DNA from: Trypanosoma brucei gambiense DAL972
Taxonomy: Eukaryota > Euglenozoa > Kinetoplastea > Trypanosomatida > Trypanosomatidae
DNA length: 64,000 nucleotides
Assembly: GCF_000210295.1 (NCBI RefSeq)
Contig: NC_026739.1
Coordinates: 220,262-284,261, forward strand
Reading direction: 5' to 3'
Made by a program: the position numbers and the translations under genes. The notes below the pieces were generated by a model. It did not search any database, was not told where the DNA came from, and saw only the letters and a list, made by a program, of their open reading frames with translations. Positions within the stretch are counted from its first letter, which is position 1. Every line of letters starts with the position of its first letter. Below are positions 42,104 to 53,757 of the stretch, one piece after another.

Positions 42104-42346
42104 GTTTACTCCCCCCTTGATAGACACACTAGACCCAAAAGCAAACCGACATGAGTAGCAGCAATAACAGGAGCATGAAAGCATCAATAGAAAGTGGCGT
42201 CTTTTTTTTTTTTTTGAAGGCAGCGAGTAAAGAAGGGTAAACCAGCAGTTATCAGGCACTGAGATGGTAATACAGTCGATCTGGAGAAATGATTCACTTC
42301 TCTGTGTGGACGCAAAAATACGCATAGATAGGGCCAACAATGGGTG

Positions 42347-45046
42347 TTAAAGTGACTCTATAAAGAGCAGAACTTCTTGGCAATAATCAGGAACCTGATG
42401 TTTCGCCATCGCGTCCATGACCAAATCTTTTGTCACTGAGGGCGCCAAAATAGCAGTTTCCTTGAGCACACCCACAAGGATGGGCTTCAGTCCCACAGTC
42501 TCGTCATGATCATCTAGGTGTATCAACAGCTTCTTGAGTAATGGAGTGGCCTGTGATAATATCTCGTCTATAACAATCGGGCAGACTTCATCCTTATTTT
42601 CTAAAATGGCTAACAATCCCGACGCAGCTTTTGCACGTATCATGTCATTGGAATCATCGAACCGCAGGATAATTGACTGCAATATATCGCTAGCGGACCC
42701 CGCATTAATCGGTAAATAAGAAAGGTTCGGTACATTGACCATGCACATCAGCCTCATTTCGGGGTCATCCGCATCCGATGCATTGCACCAGTTGGTCACA
42801 ACCTTTGAAGAGAGAGCAAAGGCATTGTCACACAACGAAGGCTCCAGCAATTTGCGGTGCCACTCCTGCAGCAGAGCACACTGGGAGCTTACGGCAACCT
42901 TTCGAAACAGATGTGCCTGACCACCAGGACGGAAGGCCCCTAGAGGTAAAATAACGACTCGAAGCACCTCCTCCAACTGACGCCCTGAAAACACTGGCAC
43001 TTTCCGCCAGAGAAGTTCCTCCAGCACACGCATATACTGCAAACAGTCAGTGACGCGTTGTGTGAAGTCAATGTCGCTTAGTTTCAGTAAAAATATATTA
43101 GATAGCTGCTCGCCATACATACCGATATTGCTCGAACTCAGCACAAGGTCGGAGAACGCACTAACAGGCATTCGAGTTCCGTAGCGGGATAAAATTCTTT
43201 TAAAGTGCAAGTCATAAATAGCTCCCGGCTGCCCCGTAACGACAGTGGATAGGTGCGCAGTGCATTTCGAGACACGTTCCTGCACGGAAGGAAAACTGGA
43301 AGATCGTAGGCAAAGGAAAGCATACAGCAACACTGAGTCAAGTGTCCGTTGATTTACATCGTCGCGAACTTCCGGGGGTAGTGGGTTAACTGGTGTGGCG
43401 ACAAAATCACGCTCCCCCAGAACCCTTATAACCACATCGAGAGTATCCAAGAGAGAACACAGTAGAGCTTCAGAATCGCTTTCCAATACGTCGCTTTTCG
43501 TCATTGCACCTACGATATGTGTAGCATTCGTCGCTGACAGCAGCGATTTCGAACCTTCTATAAGATACCGAAATGCAACCAAAATGCTGCACTTAACCGA
43601 CGCAGCAGCGGTCGAAAAAAGCGTGGGGGAGTTGGTTGCCTCACCGTTTGCTGATGAAATGACAACAGTCTTCGAGCGTGACTGAATGACAGTAGGTTGT
43701 GATGCCTCAGATTCTTTCGGTACTTCCTTCGAAGTCAAAAACGGTAAATACTGATCCGGTGTGAGGAACTTCCCCAAAATTTCCAAACAGATAAGAGATT
43801 CTTGGACAACGTCCTGGCTGTCCCTTAGAGACTTGTACAACACACCCAAAATTTGCTCCACGAACTGTACGACAGATTTCTCAGTGTGGTAAATAGACAT
43901 CCACAATATGCGTAACGCAACAACGCGTCTGTTGTTGGAAGAAAATGGAACAACCCAATCTATCGCGCAGACATCTGCAAAAACAGTCTCTATAAAACCA
44001 CGTAACGACTCAGCAACCACATAACGGGCGCCCAAAGATGGTCGGCGTCGAAGAACAGGATAAAGACTTGTATCAACTGTAGTTAGTGACATGTCAGGAT
44101 ACTCCTCATCTCCATACCATTCAATATCCTTCATGGTAACCCTTCTCTTCGTTATATCGATGGTGTTGTCTTCGTTATCGAGAAGGTACTGTTTTCCCAT
44201 ATTTTCTAGTACCTGGAGTGCTTTCTCTGAGACAGCAGGAAAGTGATCAGTCACAAGAAGTAACAGATGGGGAAGTAGCCTTCGGTGCTGATCTTGACGT
44301 TCCTGTATGTCCAAAAGCGACATGGAAAGAAGGTCTACGAGGGCCGACCGCACAACCTCAGCATGATCATTCGCCAAAACAAACAATGTGTACGCAGTTG
44401 TCCGGTTTGCGGGTTCATCCTTGCCGTCGGCAAGGATCTCCACGGCTCCTCGTTGTATGAGTGACGCCAGTGTCCGCGCAGCCTCTGCCCGAACCACACT
44501 GTGTTTGTGTAGTAGACAGTTTTTTACGACTTTTGCCAAGGGAAGGGACACGTGCTTCACTTGTACGGGCTCAATTTCGCAGAGCCGTACACAGGCGCGA
44601 CAAGCCTCCTTCTTTAGATCAGGGTAGGCGTCTCGCAGACAATTTTCAAGCAGTACCTGCAAAAAATCGATATAGTTCCGAGGCCCGATTTCATGGGGGA
44701 AAGTTTCCATGCAAAGCACCGCAAGCCTCAATAATAGAAGTCGCAGTTCCTCACTTTCCTCTGCAACGGGCGAAACACCTATTCGCGTTACCACTGCCGG
44801 CAAAACCCAGTCGAGGACAGACGGCGGCTGCCTCACAAGAATAGACGATACAATTTGAATGGCGTACTCACGACACCTCTCAGCACTGTCCTCAAACCCC
44901 CGAAGGCAACTACGGAGCAAATCGAACTCTTCTCCTTCTGTTAGCTTGCCGTCTGAACACAGATCAAGGAGTTTGGTGTACGCCTGCAACCGCTTTGGCC
45001 GAGCAACATCGGAAAGTTCATTCAAATGCTTGGGGAAGAGATCCAT
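42347..45046 (-). CDS. DNAAF5: dynein axonemal assembly factor 5 (HEATR2)
   Basis: DNAAF5 is a cytoplasmic HEAT-repeat factor needed to pre-assemble outer and inner dynein arms before they enter the flagellum. The 899-residue protein is built of HEAT helices throughout. It matches the family best in the centre: an internal QYLLDNED segment, then RRPSLGARYVVAESL followed by a WVVPF block, and later LGKFLTPDQYLPFL. Length is close to human DNAAF5 (about 855). The ATG at 45044-45046 is used; one codon upstream is only a TTG. It is the first gene of the leftward unit and borders the 8.7-kb gene-poor region. Confidence 0.85.
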   Translation of the reverse strand: MDLFPKHLNELSDVARPKRLQAYTKLLDLCSDGKLTEGEEFDLLRSCLRGFEDSAERCREYAIQIVSSILVRQPPSVLDWVLPAVVTRIGVSPVAEESEELRLLLLRLAVLCMETFPHEIGPRNYIDFLQVLLENCLRDAYPDLKKEACRACVRLCEIEPVQVKHVSLPLAKVVKNCLLHKHSVVRAEAARTLASLIQRGAVEILADGKDEPANRTTAYTLFVLANDHAEVVRSALVDLLSMSLLDIQERQDQHRRLLPHLLLLVTDHFPAVSEKALQVLENMGKQYLLDNEDNTIDITKRRVTMKDIEWYGDEEYPDMSLTTVDTSLYPVLRRRPSLGARYVVAESLRGFIETVFADVCAIDWVVPFSSNNRRVVALRILWMSIYHTEKSVVQFVEQILGVLYKSLRDSQDVVQESLICLEILGKFLTPDQYLPFLTSKEVPKESEASQPTVIQSRSKTVVISSANGEATNSPTLFSTAAASVKCSILVAFRYLIEGSKSLLSATNATHIVGAMTKSDVLESDSEALLCSLLDTLDVVIRVLGERDFVATPVNPLPPEVRDDVNQRTLDSVLLYAFLCLRSSSFPSVQERVSKCTAHLSTVVTGQPGAIYDLHFKRILSRYGTRMPVSAFSDLVLSSSNIGMYGEQLSNIFLLKLSDIDFTQRVTDCLQYMRVLEELLWRKVPVFSGRQLEEVLRVVILPLGAFRPGGQAHLFRKVAVSSQCALLQEWHRKLLEPSLCDNAFALSSKVVTNWCNASDADDPEMRLMCMVNVPNLSYLPINAGSASDILQSIILRFDDSNDMIRAKAASGLLAILENKDEVCPIVIDEILSQATPLLKKLLIHLDDHDETVGLKPILVGVLKETAILAPSVTKDLVMDAMAKHQVPDYCQEVLLFIESL

Positions 45047-45495
45047 CAAGTACCAAACAAGGGCTATATCAACACTATGAACGTTGGAAAACTGATGTGA
45101 GTAATAAAATTATCGAGAAAAGCAGTGTAGATATAAACAAATTGTCCATGGTTAACAATCAGTGGTCGCTCCTACTTCCCTCATAATAGGCTAACAAAGT
45201 GAACCTTCGCTTTTTTTCAACACGCAATAGTAAAGTTATGGCGAGCGCCCGAAGGTGGACCAAGTACCTACGGCGATAGTTACGTCATATCAGAAATATG
45301 AATACGTTTGACATAGTTTCAAATTGCAACGGGAACCGTCCTGGTGTTTTCTGCACTGTACAGCAGGGCCTGAGGTTGTCAAGCCCCACACGCCAAAGAT
45401 TATCTACCATCAACGTTTGCTTCTTTCGTGGTAGAAACGCGGCAGACCATCAACACGTTGACTCCCCATCCCCCTCCCCCCCAAAAAAAAAAACC

Positions 45496-45572
45496 GTATG
45501 GCTACCATTTAATGTGTAGCACCGCAGAGCAGGGCATCTCAGAGCGACAATCACATTAAATGGTAGCCATAC
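45496..45572. repeat. perfect 21-bp inverted repeat, 35-nt loop
   Basis: The arms at 45496-45516 and 45552-45572 are exact reverse complements (left arm begins GTATGGCTACC). The 35-nt loop at 45517-45551 is not repeated. It is preceded by a C7-A11 tract. Transcribed from either strand it would form a stable hairpin. Confidence 0.95.
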
Positions 45573-45898
45573 TTGATACTGTAAAGTAATACAGCATCCC
45601 TATCTGTTGTCTTTCCGCAATTCACCAGTAAATGCTCACTTAGAAAGGTATATAGTTTCACATGAACGTAGAATGATTAAGCGAATAAAAATCAGATTAA
45701 CATCAACGAACAAGCGTGTTACCTGAAAGTGTGCAACAATATTTTCTGCTGTATGACGGTCATCTACTTTCGACGATGCCTCTGCAAACATACGGAACAA
45801 GCCACAAGATCCAGGCTATCACGGCGTGCATCACCAAAGGAACCGATCAACGACCCTGAAGGAGAGAATTAATGCCCCAATGACGTGTAAGAAAAATC

Positions 45899-46635
45899 TC
45901 ATTCGAGATATGTTTGTTTCGCCTTGTCGCTGAATAGTTGTCTTGTCCTCCGTGTCTGAAACACGAACACAATAATCAGCTTGGTTTCCTCTTCTGAGAG
46001 TGAGCCTAACTTTGTAGCTGTGCATGCACTTCCAACAAGCATCTTCCAATTTACAAATGCTATGGGTTGCCACACATAGTTGTACGTCAATTCCTTGCCT
46101 CACATTATGATCATCCTAAAAGGAGCGAAATTTTCGTCTCTTATATGTGCCACCCCAGTCGTAGTCGCCCTTTATGTGCCTTATGTTGTCATGCATATCG
46201 AAAACAGGCAAGATACATTTAAAAAAAACGATACCGATTATCGTCAATGGTATTTATTAAGCAAGGGCTGATTTCTTTCACGAATAGAGAACGAGCAAAG
46301 TGAGGAGCCTGCGTTCTTCATCGCTAAAGTGTGCGTAAAACACGACCCCACCATTTTTCAAACGATCGTCGAACCGAAACTTGAAAAGCAACTGAGAATA
46401 AACCGCGGTTCCGCTGAGAGGTACCTAATGATGCTTCCACTTCCTTTTATACAGTGCTCTCCAACCCGGCAGAAATAACTCTGTGAACAGTAAAACGTCG
46501 ACGATATTTATCGATAGATACGTCAATGTAGGAACAGTTTCCTTCACACGGATCCTCTATTATGTGCTGCCTCGTCAATGACAGACAAAAAATACAACGG
46601 TTACACTTTCTACAGCAAACTAAAGCACCCACCAA
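45899..46635 (-). pseudogene. decayed coding fragments, unidentified
   Basis: Three minus-strand open fragments have protein-like composition but lie in different frames or end in stops: 46447-46635, 46278-46424 and 45899-46099. The second reads a 48-residue stretch including FSDEERRLLTLL, and the third includes LSEEETKLIIVF. Together they look like the remains of one or two related genes. I cannot name the family, and chance cannot be excluded. Confidence 0.3.
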
Positions 46636-49600
46636 AATAATTTCTGTCCATGCGGCGCGGCCACTAGGATCCTAAGCCCCTCCCCTCAAGCACAAAAAAA
46701 CTGCAATTACGGCCACATTCCATGCCGCCAGTTGGTGTGCACACGCCACTCACAACGGCAACAGACACCGTGGTAAACGCGCCGAAGTACTTTGTGTTGT
46801 TTTTTTTCCAAATTCTCCAGAACAAGAAAGACCTCACCAAGAAGGAACAGATGGAGGCGGACCACGCCCATCCAAAATTTCAACGTACGCTACGGCCATC
46901 ACGAGCGAGTTCACAGATGACGCAAGAATACCAATGCAGTCACAAACACAGCCGCGCGGCTGCAAATGGGAGACTCTCCGTCTCAACCTCCCGAGCCCTC
47001 AGAAACTGAACAACACTCAGTTGGCAGCGGTTACCGGTTGTCGGAAAGGTCTTCGTCACACAGAGGCAACGTATCAGCAAATACGAAGTTGTCCCGATTC
47101 CGTCGGGAAACCATAGCCTTACCGCCTGCAGTCTCCGGCCACATGTCAAAATTGACCTACGCAAGCCGCGTCAACAACGTACCAGAAGCGAGCGGACAGC
47201 AGTGCAGGAAGGTAGGCATGGATGACCTCAAGTGGGGAGCACAAGGGGAAGCGTCCCCCTCCAATTCTCTCCAGAGAGAAGGTAGTGAAAAGGATTTGGG
47301 AACCGCTGCTGGTTCTCTTTTTTTCTTTCTCTTGATTCCCTCTGAGCCGCTGTGGCACGCTGAACGAAAATTTCACCACATGGGGCGAACGGGCCGCGCA
47401 GGCAGAACGTAATACAAACGAGAAAGGGTCATACCACCTCGACCCGCCAACGCCAGGCAGTCATGCGGCGATGCAACGAAAGAAACATGAATACCTCGGA
47501 GCAGGACAGCGGCTTTTGCCACGTCCCCGGCAAACTATCGTTAGGGTAACCCGTTTCCAGGGGAGGGGGCTTATCATTAAGGAGTCGGGCAGTATCACCG
47601 ACAGCAGATTCCCTAATTTTTAATTATTGGGGATAAACAACCCGGTGCCCCGGGTCGAATTATAAACCCCCTTCATCTCGGCGTTTCACACCCCTTTATG
47701 CGTGGGAACAGATCCCCCCCCCACACACACACACAAATTTTTTGAAAGTGTCTAAGAGTGCACACCATTTCCCTTATTTTTTATTTTGTTCTGGGATTCC
47801 CATTTCTACACATCGGAAACTATGACCTTCGGCCCCCAATCTTTTCTCACTTCCCTTTTGGAGAATTGTGCCTCTCCCTCCCCGTCGACACCCAATCGGC
47901 GTGACCAGACAACATTGACGGGTCGGGGCCACCTCAGCAGGAAGCTCTCCGACTCCAAGGAGATGCCTGGTGAAGCGGTGAAGAACCTTACGAGCAAGTG
48001 GACAACATTTTCCCTGAGTCGTGTGACCCAACCCTGCCGGGGCGGGGGCATTGCTCTTCAGTGACAGCGTGAGGCCACAGCACCGATATCGAAGCAAGTA
48101 AAGAAGCCTGATGACCTAAGGGCACGTCGTTCAACAAAATTTAAACCGGGTGCGTGCAGTATGCAGTATCAGGTTTTTTTCTTTTTTGCGTCGCATGTCG
48201 TGTGTACGGCCAGCCCACTTGCAGCAGTATGCCCACAGAAGCACACGCGCAAACTGAAAAAGCAACAGCCGGTTTTAGCAGACAGCATCCAGCAAAGATT
48301 AGCTAAGTATTTTATTTACGCCCTTTAAAGAAGAAAACAGGCGTTCTAAGACTCGGGGTCATCAAAGGCCGAAAGTGTACTTTGCCGGCTGCGAATGCCT
48401 TCTTTCAGACGTCGGATGCCGCTGGCCGCTTCATGCGTGGTAAAAAGCTTCCGCGCGTACTCACGGCCAAGTACAAGAAAAGGAAAAGAAACCGATTACG
48501 TGGTCGTTCTACAAAACTTATAGTCGGGAAAATCAACGGCAGGCAATGGCAACCACTGATGGGGCCGGTGAGGGAATCGGCAGTTGAACCGTGACTATTG
48601 TTTTCTCACGTACTCACACTTCCTCTTTCGTAGAATAACGGTACCGAAGTGTCATAAGATATGCTTGAACACACTCCATCGACTACTCTCAAGGAAGAAA
48701 TCGTGTGGAGATGTGATCCTAAAGGCAAATAACGGCAAACCGGGTGCTGTAACAGCTGTACAGCCGGAGAAATCAAAGCGAACCGACGTTGAGCCAAAAA
48801 AAAATTTGAAGCAGCATGGCCGAGAGGATCAACACATGCCGACGACGACTCTTATTACGAAAATAAGCTCCCTGTTTATTTCAGTTACGGATTGCCAACT
48901 TCGGTGGAGGCGCCATTGCAACGGGTCAAAACTGATTGGGAGACCAACGAACACTTGGTTGGGACTTCATCCTGAAGTTGTTGCACAGTTTCCCGCTGCA
49001 ACCACTTGATTATCGCAGCAAGAAACTATGCTGTACGGAATGGCGGATCCGGAGCGGCGCGACATACATGCCTTCGCCATCGGCTATCACTGATATGCGG
49101 GAACAACCCGACGTGGCACTCTGACGGCAATGATTCCGAGGACGCACAAATGGCGGTATGCTCCAACACAGCGGGGTAATTGAGGGCCCTTTTCCACCGA
49201 CGACCCCAGGCTCTGATATGGGAGTCAAATGTGAGGTCATGGTGAAACACTTGAAGTGTGCTTTTCCTTTTCACTGTTTGAAGATATTCACAGTCACCGG
49301 GAAAGACAGCAGAGAAATCTTTTTTCATTTTTTTTTTTTAGAATTTTCTTCGTGCCTTCGTGAGAGTTTCCCCTCACTGGCGCGGCCATCAGCCATCACC
49401 GTAGAGCCCTGAGATGCTATCGGTCTGGCGACTGTGGCAGAGTCTCCCTTTTTTTATTCATCCTAACACACCCTCTATAATTTTTGTTGTAGCTCCGCAT
49501 ATGAACGGAATACAGCAGATGGGGCGAGAAGCCTCCCACCCTGGACTCTCCCAAAGATGCCAATTGGCAATCCTTTTTTGGAGGTCCACATCACCGGACA

Positions 49601-52600
49601 GCAGCATCTTAGCGCGGATGATACTGCTGATGGCACGCTGGCACGTGCCCAGGGACCGACAAATGAAAAACGGTGTCCCAGCAAGACGCTGCTGATCCCT
49701 GTGCTGTATGATGCCGTAGCCGGAGCACAGCAGTGTTCCCCATGAAAGGAACGCTGCTGGCTCTTGGCTTCCCCCGATGATACGGGGTACTGGACCCTGG
49801 CACCACGTTGAGGTGGCCGGCATCGCCAGGGAATCTTTTTTCAGACATCCTACCCGAAAGCACCTTCGCGCATCGCTACTTCCTCTCAAAGGGCCGTAAT
49901 ATCTGGTGGCCGAGGTGACTTTCAACATCACTGTTTCCACGCGCATAAGGGGGGGGGGAAAGAAACGAGAGGAAGCAGGGCGTTTCACGGATTGATTTCA
50001 TTGTGTTCGGCATTTCATGCAGACAGTGTCGACTCGGGACCCACTACTGCTTATGGGCAGTCTCCCCCGAATGGGAAGGTGGTTCCTCTCGCAAAATGTT
50101 GAGGTAGCATGAAGTAGATGGAGGCAGGAGCGCGTTAGTTGCCAACGGGTGTCCGCGGGGGATGGAGTTGCTTCCCCATCGGTACCGGTTGTTGTGGCGG
50201 TGTCTTCCATGGCTTTGGACTTTCCTGTTCTTTTTGGGAAGTGTTAGCATGAAGTGTGGCACCGGCACGGGCGGTTACAGGGCGAGGGTGCCGAGAAACA
50301 TGCTTTTGGTTGGCCAGTTGATTATTCCAAAGATGGTCGTTAGAGGTGTCCCGTGGATAGTCACGATGGATGTTTAATGACTGCGGACTGCGCTAAACAG
50401 GGACCCAGTAGGTCACAGCGAATAGGCGGAGTAAAAGATGTGGGTTATAGTGAATGGGATCCCTAAACTGCTGGTCAATTTACCCTTCAATGATACTGTG
50501 GCTGCTGCAGGCATTCATAAATAGGTTTACCAACGAGTTTTCAAGGGATCGGATAGCACAGCGGAAACGATGCTAAAACCACCACCGTAAAGTGGCGCGG
50601 AGACGCTCGTGTTCCGGAAAACTCGAGAGGTAGCGGTCCCCTTCATTAAGGCGCAACGGTCGTCGGTATCGGTTGCGTTGTACAAAACCAATAGATATTG
50701 GTTTGTGTGTGTATATTCTATTGCTGGAAGAAAATTTGTTCAACTGTAAACGCTTCGGCTCGCTGGGGTGCACTGAGGAGATAGGAATGTATATATTTAA
50801 TTGCTTTCGATGATGAAGGAGCGTTCAACGACGTGCAAATCGTGCACTTGTCAGTCAGTGGGATCCGTTTTGTTGTTTGGCGCCACTCCCCATGATCCGA
50901 GCTTCTTGAGCATGATACCGCCATGAAACTAAGGATGGATGAGGCGAATGTCAGCTGTATGTCAACAAAAATCGTGTTTCCACTACAGCGGTTCGGTGGT
51001 TACAAGGGTTTCAAACCTTAGGGTCCAGCATACGTGTATATAAATGTGACCATCTAGCGGACGCTACGACGTTTAAATGTGATGTCTGCGATGAGGTATG
51101 TGTTGCCAGAAGAAGTGCTCAGAGGTAACGGAGTCAGCGCAATTTAAATCAAGTTTTAGCCGCGTGTATAGCCGGAGGTTAATGAAACCAACTCCACCCG
51201 TGGCATACCCGACCTATGCAGATGTTAATGCTACAGAAAAAAAGGAGGAATCACATCACACCGTTCATGAGTGGGCGGAGGGGCGCAAAATTGTTGTGAA
51301 AATGTAGCAACAGTGAAATAGTTTGACGGAGAAAAATACATCGTTTTAATTACTCACGCGTAACTCAAAAGTTTCTGACGCCACCGAATATTTTTACTTG
51401 GCTTACCTTTTTGACGGCTGACGGCACCTGTGCATAAGGGCACAACGTTTTATTGATTGGAAAATTGCATTTCCGTATTGCTGTGGTGTAGAACCAGCAT
51501 TGGAGTCAAGAAAATTAACGAAAGTTTAGCCTGCATTACCCTGACTTGGCTATTTCAGTTGTGAAGAGTTGATGGAGACAATTAAAGAGTTTCCGGAGAG
51601 GAGAACTGTTGCAGAGCATGTTTTCTTCTAGTTAACACACTGACTGTGTTGCCTTATGGAAATTACACTGTGTGAAGGGCAGTTCGTGTGTGCATTGGAG
51701 ATCTTTCGGTTAGTTTATTACTAAATCTTTTTGACAGCTTGGTACTCCCCGTAACCGATATGTTTGTTTTACAGCATGTTTACTCTGGATCATGGCCACG
51801 TAAATTACCTGTTAAAGACTATGTTATTGTTTAAGTAAGGCCCTCTATTTGCATTCTATGCAACACTCCATTTGCGATGCGGGCGCACTTTCGCTACTGT
51901 TTGTCGTTCCGCCTATCCTGAATTTTAAATGCTAGCACTCGCTATCCAAGCGTTTTAGCGTGGCATTCAGAGCATCTACCGCTGTCGTTTTAAACAAGAG
52001 GAGGTAAATTTTCTGCCGACCGTCGCATGTATCCTTTACATAATGATACAATGGTTTCCTCATCTATGTTTAAACTTTGCGAATATGCATGTTTATGCTT
52101 CGCGTTCTGTTGTATTCGTTCCACTTTTCATGCTCTCCTGTGAGAAAAAATACGCAAATTTCGTTGCCTTTTATTCTGCACAGCGTTGACGGTGAAGTGG
52201 TGACTGTGGTGCTGGTTTTTTAGTATTTACATGGTTCTATCCTGTTGTGCAATCGCCGGAGCATCTACTGCACAATGTTTTTGTATTTTCGCGGGTTTTT
52301 TCTTTTACAAAAAAATACTCGGGAAGAGTTGGATACATAACCTTTTTTCATCCGTAAAGTGAACGAAATGACAAATGCCAACGGTGTAGCAAAGAAGCGC
52401 CGTTTCACTCTCCGTTTACATTTACCAACTTCTGACAATATCTGATTGTACATCTTTTACTGGAATGCTAAAAATATAAGAGGTGTGAAGCCCGTGAACC
52501 CGTATGAAAGCTCTGGGAAGTTATCAGAATCGTCTTGTAGAATATGTTGGGGGGGGGTTCCCCTTTCAGTTTTGCTGATGCACCTAACTAATAATCACAT

Positions 52601-53658
52601 TTAAGTAGGGTGGTACATTTCACACGGCGTATAATACACCTGGTAAATTAACTTGATTGCCTAGTGTTGGCTGTAGCATTTCCAGGGGAAAGTGGGTTGG
52701 ACGCGACATCTTCGCTTACAGGATTTGAAAAAGCTGCATCTTTGAGTAACCGTTTGTCGGTAATCGGTTTTTTTCTTGTTTAAAAAGGACCTTAGCGGTC
52801 ACTGCTGTTTTCATACCCCAGGGATGTATTTTTTGATTGCATAAACTCACCTTGTGGGGCCAAGTCTACTGAAAAGGAATGATACATCTTGGGAAGTGCA
52901 TGTATGCGGTCTCATGGGTCAGGAGAGTGAGTAAGGTGAACTGTTGAAATTCATGTCGTTTATGTTGTGGGTTGCGCCAACAGCATGCTGCCAAGACGCA
53001 CCGGTAATGTTCCATACAGTGCAAAAGCATCCCCCTCCCCGTACACACCGCCAGAGTATGGCAATACTTTCTGCTGAGATGTGTATTACTTTTGATAAAC
53101 AGGAAATGCTTAACCACCGCTTGAGGATTAAATTGTTGCCACTGACTGTTTCGAACGTGGGGTTATCTCGATGTGTTTTTGAGTTTTTTTTTTTTGCGGA
53201 ATGTTTCCCCCACCCCTCTCATTTTATGCTTGATTCTTACCACGCGGCGCGGATTCTGGCTGAATTTGACGCAACTCGTTCAGGGTTAATGGGAGGAAGT
53301 GGTGTTGGAAACATTGGCCTATTATTGAAGGGATAATAATATGACAGGGAGGTACAGGAGGTACCGGTAGCGCTGCCTCAAATGAGGCCTAATCCGTAAA
53401 ACCAGGCAATTGTTAACCCAAGCGGTGGTTCATTTTCCCCAATGAACCTTCGCTACCTTAATATATATGGGTTCTGCGGTTTTCGTTTTGACGTCACAGT
53501 TTTTTGGAGCGGGCGTTTGAGTGTTTCATAACAGAGCCGAGTCATACTCAATAGTTGCTGCAGTGTCAATGTGTATTTATGTGGGCTTCTTTGTGTTCCT
53601 TTGCTTTTTCTGTGCTTGTTGCGTGTTGTATGTGGAATGCTTTATTATTTTTTCCCCT

Positions 53659-53674
53659 GTGTGTGTGTGTGTGT
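53659..53674. repeat. GT dinucleotide microsatellite
   Basis: Eight GT units about 85 bases upstream of the plus-strand surface gene, next to a T-rich tract that could act as its splice signal. Confidence 0.85.
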
Positions 53675-53757
53675 ATTTATGGGTTTTCTGTTGATGTGGG
53701 GTAAGTTGTACTTCTAAGGGCTACAGGAAGTAAGACATAGAAATACGGAAAATAGCA

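Larger units (their letters stand above)
45047..53757. promoter_or_regulatory. candidate divergent strand-switch region (transcription start region)
   Basis: The 8.7 kb lacks intact genes and separates a leftward gene (ending its 5' side at 45,046) from a rightward gene starting at 53,758. In trypanosomatids such divergent switches are the usual RNA polymerase II start regions. It holds a long inverted repeat, several G or C homopolymers of 7-10 bases, decayed coding fragments and, from about 50.4 kb, AT-richer sequence with almost no open frames. The function is inferred from gene orientation only. Confidence 0.5.

Noticed and set aside
46700..49990. Ingi/RIME-type retroelement remains
   Set aside because: The region has scattered frames on both strands, but I found no reverse transcriptase, endonuclease or RNase H motif, terminal poly(A) or target duplication.
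50000..53600. tRNA or other small RNA genes in the gene-poor region
   Set aside because: No A-box plus B-box pair or cloverleaf could be found by eye. A tRNAscan or Infernal run would settle this.
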